Assembly (NCBI GenBank): GCA_040757115.1 | Contig: JBFLYA010000204.1 | Location: 1-6,717, forward strand | Direction of reading: 5' to 3' | From: a bacterium | GTDB taxonomy: Bacteria > UBA9089 > CG2-30-40-21 > SBAY01 | DNA: 6,717 nucleotides | Part shown: positions 1 through 5,261 of the stretch, piece after piece | Layout of the letters: every line of letters starts with the position of its first letter | Numbering within the stretch: the first letter of the stretch is position 1 | Notes under the pieces: generated by a model | What the model was told of the DNA's origin: nothing | The model's input: the letters and a program-made list of their open reading frames with translations, nothing else | Databases searched by the model: none | Position numbers and translations under genes: made by a program

Positions 1-10
1 TGGAAAACAA

Positions 11-50
11 CAAATTTCCATAAATTTCTATTAGTTTCTATTAATTTCAA
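11..50. repeat. Degenerate 10-bp tandem repeat
   Basis: Four successive 10-base units read caaatttcca, taaatttcta, ttagtttcta and ttaatttcaa. All share a central TTTC in the same phase, giving a strict 10-bp period. The tract may continue to the left of the window. No function is evident, and a period close to one DNA helical turn could simply reflect slippage of an AT-rich sequence. Confidence 0.6.
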
Positions 51-63
51 TTTTTTTAATAAT

Positions 64-94
64 ATCTCCCTATCTCCTTAATCTCCACATCTCC
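64..94. repeat. Four ATCTCC units at 8-9 bp spacing
   Basis: ATCTCC occurs at 64-69, 72-77, 81-86 and 89-94, four copies in 31 bp. On the minus strand these read GGAGAT and are purine-rich, so they resemble ribosome-binding sequence, but no reading frame follows. I treat the tract as a simple repeat. Confidence 0.6.
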
Positions 95-106
95 TTTTGT
101 TACACC

Positions 107-120
107 ACCTGAACGCTTAC
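107..120. repeat. 14-bp direct repeat, copy 1 (partner 586-599)
   Basis: The sequence acctgaacgcttac recurs at 586-599 as acctgaacggttac, in the same orientation with one mismatch. Its core is the reverse complement of GTAACCGTTCA-like sequences that also start the elements at 187 and 6489. It therefore seems to be a border motif shared by several repeat modules. Confidence 0.5.
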
Positions 121-187
121 AAAAAATTGGATTATTTCAAGGAGTTTTTGTGCGAAGATTTTTTACTCTTCAGGACTGAAAAAATTG

Positions 188-399
188 GTAACTATTCACC
201 ACGAAGGGCACGGAGAGCACGAAGTGAAATTTGATGAATTATCGAATTCATGAAGCTCAAATATTGACATATATGAAATTGGCAAATATCAAGGTTGGTC
301 TATTGATAAATTTCAATGTGGAAAGATTGAAAGAAGGCATAAAGAGATTTGTTCTGTAACATCTTCATGTCCTTCGTGCTCTTCGTGGTGAATAGTTAC
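188..399. repeat. 212-bp element with 37-bp imperfect inverted ends
   Basis: The left arm (188-224) and the reverse complement of the right arm (363-399) match at 32 of 37 positions. The first 19 outer bases are identical (gtaactattcaccacgaag). The arms are made of CACGAAG-type units. The 138-bp interior has no coding potential on inspection and holds a small 7-bp hairpin (234-240/245-251). No flanking target duplication is visible and no transposase is encoded. It is best described as a non-autonomous palindromic or MITE-like intergenic element. The purine-rich sequence at 6489-6529 looks like a single arm of the same family. Confidence 0.65.
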
Positions 400-434
400 A
401 TAAAAGATTAAGTAATCGTTTAGGTAACAGGAAT

Positions 435-543
435 AATATTGAATATCGAATGTAGAATGATGAAGTTTCTGGATTTTTCTGTTTGGCCGTTTTTATACTT
501 TGAACATTCTACATTCGATATTCTACATTCTACATTCAATATT
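435..543. repeat. Inverted repeat with 19-bp perfect arms
   Basis: gaatatcgaatgtagaatg at 441-459 is the exact reverse complement of 505-523, with a 45-base loop. The outer AATATTGAAT (435-444) also pairs with ATTCAATATT (534-543). The right arm is longer because it carries an extra copy of the TACATTC unit. The structure could fold in RNA downstream of the HD-GYP gene, but no T run follows in the minus direction, so I do not call it a terminator. Confidence 0.6.
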
Positions 544-574
544 TTGTAAGTGTTCCGAAATCTCGATCAATATT

Positions 575-600
575 AGTAACTCAAGACCTGAACGGTTACT
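575..600 (-). other. Weak AGTAAC/GTTACT hairpin after the HD-GYP stop
   Basis: AGTAAC (575-580) and GTTACT (595-600) form a 6-bp stem with a 14-base loop, five bases beyond the stop codon of the HD-GYP gene. The stem is AT-rich and no T run follows in the minus direction, so an intrinsic terminator is unlikely. It overlaps the second 14-bp direct-repeat copy (586-599). Confidence 0.3.
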
Positions 601-604
601 TTCT

Positions 605-2086
605 CTATTCGTTTAATATCTTACCTTTTTCAATTGCACTCAGGAATGCCCTGGTTACCTGTGGGTCAAATTGGATATTTGAATACTTTTTTATCTCGGC
701 AATGGCATAGTCTATAGTAAACTTGTCCCGATAAGGTCTATTTGAAGTCATCGCATCAAATGTATCGGCAATAGCTAATATCCTGCTGCCAAGAGGTATA
801 TCTTTTCCTTTTAATCCGTTAGGATAGCCTCTACCCTCAAATCGTTCATGATGATGGAGTATGATGGGAACAACCTCTTCCATTTGTCTTATTGTGCCTA
901 TAATTTGAGCACTTATGGTGGGATGTTTTTTTATCTCGCTATATTCTTTTTCATTTAATTTTGATGGTTTATGCAAAATTTCCTCCGGAATACCTATTTT
1001 ACCCACATCATGTAAAAGCCCGGCTAAATATATTATTTCTTTTTCCTTAAACGAAAGATTAAGTTCCTCAGCTATGGCTAAGGCTATTTTGCTTACTCTT
1101 TCAGAATGACCGTAGGTATAAGTATCTTTTGCATCGATGGTTGAGGATAGAGATTTAACCGTATTGAAAAAGAGTTCTTTAGCATCTGTAAATAGCCAGA
1201 AATTTTTAATCGCTATTGCCCCTTGAGTAGCCATAGCGGTAAGCAATTTTAAATCCCGTGATGTAAAAATACTGCGGTCTATTTTATCGGTCAAATTTAT
1301 GACACCAATAATCTCTCCGACTGCCTTCAAAGGAACCGATATTATTGGCAGACTAATAAACGATTTAGTTTTATATCTTTTCATTCTTTCTTCTTCAGAG
1401 AGATTTTCTGCCTCTGCATCCGAGACAATCAAGGGTTTCCCCTCTTTTACGACCTTGCCCGCAACTCCTTCTCCTACCTTTATTCGAGTATTTTTGACTA
1501 TTTCTTGAGGGATGCCATGAGCGGCAACAATTTTAAGAAATTCACGCTCACGGTCAAGAAGCATTAATGATGCCCGTTCTACTCGGATTATCTCTACTGC
1601 CTTTTCCACTAACATTTGACATATTTCATCTACATCAAATATATTACTTACGGTCCTGGCTATCTCGTATAAAAGATTTAATTCTTCATAAAGCACTCCC
1701 ACTTCTTTAGCCATATCTTCTTTATTTATAAAGTTTTGGATAATATCATTGATTAACAGAATATTCTGTTTAATCTCTTGTTTTTTACTGGATAGCCCAC
1801 AACCGATTAAAACCCCAATTGTTCCTTCATTAGTAATTATAGGTAATCCTACTCTTAAATATTCAGTATCACATTCTTGGACACAGGATTGACCTGAACT
1901 CATTACCTCAGAGAGGATAGAAAGGTGATTACCCATACATCTTCCTTTATGTTTAATCAATTCACAAAGTTTAGTGCTCTGAAATACCTGTTGGTTAGAA
2001 TCAACAATAAATAAAGGGATACCTGTTATTTGGGCAAGTTTATTTAATAAATCTGTTTTTTGTAGGAATTCTTGAATATACATCAT
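605..2086 (-). CDS. PocR-like/GAF/HD-GYP signalling phosphodiesterase (probable c-di-GMP hydrolase)
   Basis: The 493-residue protein has three parts. Residues about 10-100 look like a PocR-type ligand-binding domain, with cysteines 41, 50, 68 and 72 and a GLPI...GTIGVLIGCGL stretch. A helical, probably coiled linker (about 120-150) leads into a GAF domain (about 150-297; VGEGVAGKV and GEIIGVINL). Residues about 305-490 are an HD-GYP domain: YGHSERV (H327), LLHDVGKIGIP (H359, D360), KKHP (H388), HHHERFEGRGYP (411-422) and D441 in IADTFDAM. HD-GYP proteins hydrolyse cyclic di-GMP, and all usual metal-ligand positions I can place are present. The usual HHExxDG reads HHERFEG here, an Asp-to-Glu change at residue 417. 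No membrane segment is seen, so a cytoplasmic sensor is likely. Two ATGs are adjacent; GAGG (2091-2094) is 4 nt from the first and 7 nt from the second, so Met2 may be the true start. Confidence 0.9.
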   Translation of the reverse strand: MMYIQEFLQKTDLLNKLAQITGIPLFIVDSNQQVFQSTKLCELIKHKGRCMGNHLSILSEVMSSGQSCVQECDTEYLRVGLPIITNEGTIGVLIGCGLSSKKQEIKQNILLINDIIQNFINKEDMAKEVGVLYEELNLLYEIARTVSNIFDVDEICQMLVEKAVEIIRVERASLMLLDREREFLKIVAAHGIPQEIVKNTRIKVGEGVAGKVVKEGKPLIVSDAEAENLSEEERMKRYKTKSFISLPIISVPLKAVGEIIGVINLTDKIDRSIFTSRDLKLLTAMATQGAIAIKNFWLFTDAKELFFNTVKSLSSTIDAKDTYTYGHSERVSKIALAIAEELNLSFKEKEIIYLAGLLHDVGKIGIPEEILHKPSKLNEKEYSEIKKHPTISAQIIGTIRQMEEVVPIILHHHERFEGRGYPNGLKGKDIPLGSRILAIADTFDAMTSNRPYRDKFTIDYAIAEIKKYSNIQFDPQVTRAFLSAIEKGKILNE

Positions 2087-2098
2087 AATACCTCAAAT

Positions 2099-2127
2099 AG
2101 TAACTATTACAAGATGCTTGTGTTACT
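2099..2127 (-). promoter_or_regulatory. Stem-loop just upstream of the HD-GYP ribosome site
   Basis: Within the 81-bp gap before the HD-GYP gene, AGTAAC (2099-2104) pairs with GTTACT (2122-2127). Inside it, ACAAG (2109-2113) pairs with CTTGT (2117-2121) across a 3-base loop, leaving a 4-base bulge on one side. The structure ends five bases upstream of the GAGG at 2091-2094. No T run follows, so it is not a terminator. It could influence ribosome access or mRNA stability; that is inference. Confidence 0.35.
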
Positions 2128-2167
2128 TTACCCATCAATTGAGTAGCGACCAAGCATTGTCTACTCT

Positions 2168-2644
2168 TTATATATGGTCAAGGAGATTAGCCGCTGGAGA
2201 CTCAGGTGAAGTTCTTACTTCAAGTTCAATTCCATAATTAGCGGCTAATTGACGACATACCTGCATTTCTTCATCATTCATTGAAATAGAAGGAAATAAC
2301 TGTTTTCTGTCCGGTGTAAATTTCATTCCTCCGACATTTATATTTTTAATAGAGACACCCTCCTGGACTAATTGCAGGGCATCTTTCGGATTAGAAATAA
2401 GTAATATGGTAGGAAGTATGTCAAATTGTCCTTTTTTGATTAAGTCAGCGGCTTCATTGATAGTGAGAATAAATATCTTTATTTCATCTGGGGTAGCTAT
2501 CCTCATTAATTTCTTTTGAGGTTCATTTTTAGCGACTTTATCGTTGGCAACTACGATTTGTTTGCACCTTAATGCCCTTGCCCAGCCGATGATGACTAAG
2601 CCATGAATAAATCTATCATCAATTCGAATTAAATCTATAGCCAT
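2168..2644 (-). CDS. PTS system mannose-family EIIB component
   Basis: The 158-residue protein is a complete EIIB domain of the mannose-fructose-sorbose PTS family. It opens with MAIDLIRIDDRFIHGLV, matching the family signature RIDDRLIHGQV, so His14 is the expected phospho-accepting residue. The later NVGGMKF segment (about 103-109) and the closing ELEVRTSPES are also typical. EIIB takes phosphate from EIIA and normally passes it to a sugar bound by EIIC/EIID. Its gene begins 30 bp after the EIIA gene, as a separate protein rather than the EIIAB fusion of E. coli ManX. The ribosome site is weak: only AAGATAA lies near the ATG, and the AGGGA further up is too distant, so expression may depend on coupling to EIIA translation. 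The start is fixed by the family N-terminus. No EIIC or EIID gene lies beside it. Confidence 0.93.
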   Translation of the reverse strand: MAIDLIRIDDRFIHGLVIIGWARALRCKQIVVANDKVAKNEPQKKLMRIATPDEIKIFILTINEAADLIKKGQFDILPTILLISNPKDALQLVQEGVSIKNINVGGMKFTPDRKQLFPSISMNDEEMQVCRQLAANYGIELEVRTSPESPAANLLDHI

Positions 2645-2674
2645 GATAATTATCTTAGAATAATATTCCCTATT

Positions 2675-3079
2675 TTATTCTTTTTTCCCCTTCAATAGTT
2701 CTCTCAGACTTACAATATCTTTTCTTGATGATTCTTTGGCTTTTTTAACTGCCTGGTGTAAATCTAAATCTTGATGAGACATAAGACTGATAATCATCGG
2801 TAAATTTACTCCACAAATTACCTCAATTCCTTTTTGTTCAAGAAACTCACCAGCTACTTTTGAACAACTACCGTGAAGTAAATCTGTTAATAGGACTACA
2901 CCATCTCCTTTATCTACTTTTTTAATGGCATTTGAAATTTTGTTAGATAAATCATCCAATCCTTCACTCGGGAAAAAAGAGACGATTTCTAAATTTTCCT
3001 TTTTAAGCCCTATCCATTGTCCAGTCTCAACAAGTTTAGCCCCTAATTCACCATGTGTAACAATAACTATTCCAATCAT
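2675..3079 (-). CDS. PTS system mannose-family EIIA component
   Basis: The 134-residue protein matches a free-standing mannose-type EIIA domain. It begins MIGIVIVTHGELG, so His9 corresponds to the phosphorylated His10 of E. coli ManX. Asp66 in LLTDLLHGSCS occupies the position of the conserved Asp in the VDTWGGSP loop, with His-Gly in place of Gly-Gly. GVNLPMI (90-96) matches GVNIPML. EIIA accepts phosphate from HPr-His-P and gives it to EIIB in the cytoplasm. GAAGGA (3088-3093) lies 8 nt before the ATG and supports the start. The gene starts 20 bp after the two-helix membrane protein gene. Free EIIA/EIIB pairs without EIIC/EIID may regulate rather than transport; the neighbourhood suggests this but does not prove it. 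Confidence 0.93.
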   Translation of the reverse strand: MIGIVIVTHGELGAKLVETGQWIGLKKENLEIVSFFPSEGLDDLSNKISNAIKKVDKGDGVVLLTDLLHGSCSKVAGEFLEQKGIEVICGVNLPMIISLMSHQDLDLHQAVKKAKESSRKDIVSLRELLKGKKE

Positions 3080-3099
3080 TTTCTTAATCCTTCTCCATT

Positions 3100-3354
3100 T
3101 TATCCTTTACTTGAAAAATAGAATGTTACCGCACAACCTAATAAACCAGAGAAGATTGACCAAACAACAAGAACAAGATTAAGCATATCCTTAAAAGAGA
3201 ATTTATCTACGGGTAAAATATAAAGAAGGATTGAACCTGAGATGATAGAGATGGTTATCAACACACCCGAAAGCCAGATTAACATTATGATTACTTTTAT
3301 TCTTGATTCTTCTCTTTTTACTTCTATTTTTTCGGTTAAAGTTTCTTCAGCCAT
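3100..3354 (-). CDS. Small two-helix membrane protein of unknown function
   Basis: I chose ATG 3352-3354, giving 84 residues starting MAEETLTEKIEVK. An AGGGGA ribosome site (3364-3369) lies 9 nt upstream. A longer frame back to 3405 would overlap the zinc-ribbon gene and lacks such a site. Residues 1-20 are charged. Two hydrophobic segments follow, about 21-47 and 58-80, joined by a short PVDKFSFKD loop, and the protein ends SSKG. This suggests a helical hairpin in the inner membrane with both ends on the same side. Only 2 bp separate its ATG from the stop of the zinc-ribbon gene, so translation is probably coupled. I do not recognise the family. The second helix (GLLGCAVTFYFSS) resembles tails of small phage or membrane-anchor proteins, but this is too general to assign a function. 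Confidence 0.75.
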   Translation of the reverse strand: MAEETLTEKIEVKREESRIKVIIMLIWLSGVLITISIISGSILLYILPVDKFSFKDMLNLVLVVWSIFSGLLGCAVTFYFSSKG

Positions 3355-3356
3355 TC

Positions 3357-3614
3357 TTATATTTCCCCTAATTTCCTTGCAGAAAAAATTGTAAATTTCC
3401 CACACTTAGGACATATATATGTTACTACAGGAACACCTCTATCAATATCAAGTCTAACTTTTCCACCTGATGTTTTTTCTATTTTTGACAAAACATATAA
3501 ATCTTTAACTTTTTTCAATGGTATGTTACACTGCTCACATTTATAAGGTATTAATATCGCAGGCAATTCCTCTACTTCAACAGGTATTCTATCTAATGTA
3601 GGAGTAACAGACAT
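3357..3614 (-). CDS. Small zinc-ribbon-like protein of unknown function
   Basis: The 85-residue protein has two CxxC pairs, C26-x2-C29 (KCEQC) and C68-x2-C71 (ICPKCG), 38 residues apart, the usual layout of a zinc ribbon. The intervening segment (about 32-66) looks like beta strands carrying basic residues (VKDLYVLSKIEKTSGGKVRLDID). There is no signal peptide or membrane helix, so a cytoplasmic protein is expected. The start is well supported by a strong AAGGAGGTG site, with AGGAGG at 3624-3629, 9 nt before the ATG. The gene follows ahcY by 61 bp and ends 2 bp before the membrane-protein gene. I cannot assign a function. Zinc ribbons of this size can bind nucleic acid or protein. The tight link to the two-helix gene suggests the two products act together, which is inference. 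Confidence 0.8.
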   Translation of the reverse strand: MSVTPTLDRIPVEVEELPAILIPYKCEQCNIPLKKVKDLYVLSKIEKTSGGKVRLDIDRGVPVVTYICPKCGKFTIFSARKLGEI

Positions 3615-3623
3615 TCTTTTCCA

Positions 3624-3629
3624 CCTCCT
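3624..3629 (-). promoter_or_regulatory. Strong ribosome binding site of the zinc-ribbon gene
   Basis: On the minus strand the sequence reads AAAGGAGGTGG, nearly the full anti-Shine-Dalgarno complement, 9 nt before the ATG at 3612-3614. It fixes the start and predicts efficient translation of the zinc-ribbon/membrane-protein pair. Confidence 0.8.
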
Positions 3630-3634
3630 TTATC

Positions 3635-3648
3635 CCCCGCCAGCGGGG
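3635..3648. repeat. GC-rich palindrome in the ahcY/zinc-ribbon spacer
   Basis: ccccgccagcgggg is a perfect 6+6 palindrome around CA. In RNA it would fold as a 5-bp GC stem with a 4-base loop. It is a marked GC spike in AT-rich surroundings, lying just upstream of the zinc-ribbon ribosome site. No T run follows in the transcribed direction, so termination is unlikely. It may be a short dispersed palindrome or an mRNA processing or stabilising hairpin. Confidence 0.45.
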
Positions 3649-3675
3649 AACATTCTAACCAAATTGTTCTTTATT

Positions 3676-4944
<1,269 letters not shown>

Positions 4945-4945
4945 T

Positions 4946-4957
4946 TATTGGTTAAAT
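4946..4957. repeat. Left 12-bp flanking direct repeat (target duplication)
   Basis: tattggttaaat here is identical to 5245-5256 on the other side of the MITE-like element, and the match stops at both ends of the 12 bases. This fits a target-site duplication. It lies three bases beyond the ahcY ribosome site. Confidence 0.65.
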
Positions 4958-5000
4958 TAGAGTTCTGCAAAACCAGGAAACTGTAGTTTTTAAGCGGGTA

Positions 5001-5057
5001 TTCAAAAAGCAAAATGCAAAAAGCAAATATAAAAATTACATATCAAAATGTAAAATT
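5001..5057. repeat. 57-bp dispersed module, copy 1 (partner 6661-6717)
   Basis: Positions 5001-5057 match 6661-6717 at 55 of 57 bases, and 5008-5057 is identical to 6668-6717 for 50 bases. The module consists of AAAATGCAAAAAGC-type units. The second copy has no TTCTGCAAAA end on its visible side, so this module appears to be a separate dispersed sequence nested in the insertion. The two copies bracket metK as direct repeats 1660 bp apart. Confidence 0.9.
5026..5054 (-). promoter_or_regulatory. Candidate promoter in module copy 1, facing ahcY
   Basis: On the minus strand TTTACA (5049-5054) is followed after exactly 17 bases by TATATT (5026-5031). Each hexamer differs from the sigma70 consensus at one position. 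Transcription would start near 5019, about 87 bases before the ahcY ATG. Such matches arise easily in AT-rich DNA, so this is a candidate only. Confidence 0.4.
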
Positions 5058-5172
5058 ATCTCTTTCCTTTCAGCGTTAAAATACTTGAAGCAAAGATATT
5101 ACCAAATTCCTCCAACTCTTTGAAAAACTATGCTACTTCCTTTTTGAAATTTGATTTGTAATTTTGCATTTT

Positions 5173-5207
5173 GATATTTGATATTTGATATTTAATATTT
5201 AATATTT
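5173..5207. repeat. 7-bp tandem repeat, five units
   Basis: Three gatattt units are followed by two aatattt units with perfect 7-bp phase, and then a partial ATTT. The tract lies in the right half of the insertion next to one arm of its inner inverted repeat. It probably grew by slippage, and copy number may vary between strains. Confidence 0.65.
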
Positions 5208-5244
5208 ATTTGTTGTCTCCCACAAATCCTATTTTGCAGAACCC

Positions 5245-5256
5245 TATTGGTTAAAT
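5245..5256. repeat. Right 12-bp flanking direct repeat (target duplication)
   Basis: This is the exact copy of 4946-4957. Here it forms part of a small palindrome, ATTGGT-TAAAT-ACCAAT (5246-5262), that overlaps the last base of the metK stop codon. The insertion therefore seems to have targeted a hairpin at the 3' end of metK. Confidence 0.65.
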
Positions 5257-5261
5257 ACCAA

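Larger units (their letters stand above)
1..604. other. Gene-free repeat-rich spacer downstream of the HD-GYP gene
   Basis: I see no credible coding region on either strand in these 604 bases. The stretch is a chain of short repeat modules: a 10-bp tandem tract at the left edge, four ATCTCC units, a 212-bp element with long inverted ends, and a 19-bp inverted repeat with a 45-bp loop. A 14-bp direct repeat (107-120 and 586-599, one mismatch) brackets most of it. No GC-rich stem followed by a T run in the minus direction was found after the HD-GYP stop codon, so no intrinsic terminator is called. Such clusters of non-coding repeats at operon ends are common in uncultured candidate-phylum genomes; that comparison is from general knowledge. 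Confidence 0.75.
4958..5244. mobile_element. 287-bp MITE-like insertion between metK and ahcY
   Basis: The element has inverted ends: gagttctgcaaaa (4960-4972) matches the reverse complement of 5232-5244 at 12 of 13 bases, with 11 in a row (4962-4972/5232-5242). It is bounded by 12-bp direct repeats. There is no transposase, so it is non-autonomous. Inside are a 57-bp AT-rich module (5001-5057), an internal inverted repeat (5040-5058/5159-5177, 18 of 19), and a 7-bp tandem tract. Removing the element plus one direct repeat leaves 30 bp between metK and ahcY, normal for an operon. Duplications of 10-13 bp are known for some IS4-family transposases, but I cannot assign the family. Two extra bases (TA) between the left repeat and the inverted end are unexplained. 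Confidence 0.7.

Noticed and set aside
435-543. Intrinsic terminator for the HD-GYP transcript
   Set aside because: The stem is AT-rich with a 45-base loop, and no T run follows in the minus direction.
1-604. CRISPR array
   Set aside because: Repeats are of several unrelated kinds, mostly inverted or with 8-10 bp periods. There is no regular repeat-spacer pattern and no cas gene.
915-1508. Two plus-strand frames opposite the HD-GYP gene
   Set aside because: Both are antisense to a clear HD-GYP/GAF protein with intact motifs and lack ribosome sites.
2925-3182. Plus-strand frame across the EIIA start and the membrane-protein gene
   Set aside because: It overlaps two better-supported minus-strand genes and has no recognisable content.
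3355-3405. Longer N-terminus for the two-helix membrane protein, starting at 3405
   Set aside because: It would overlap the end of the zinc-ribbon gene by 49 bp with no ribosome site at 3405, whereas the inner ATG has AGGGGA 9 nt upstream and a 2-bp coupling distance.
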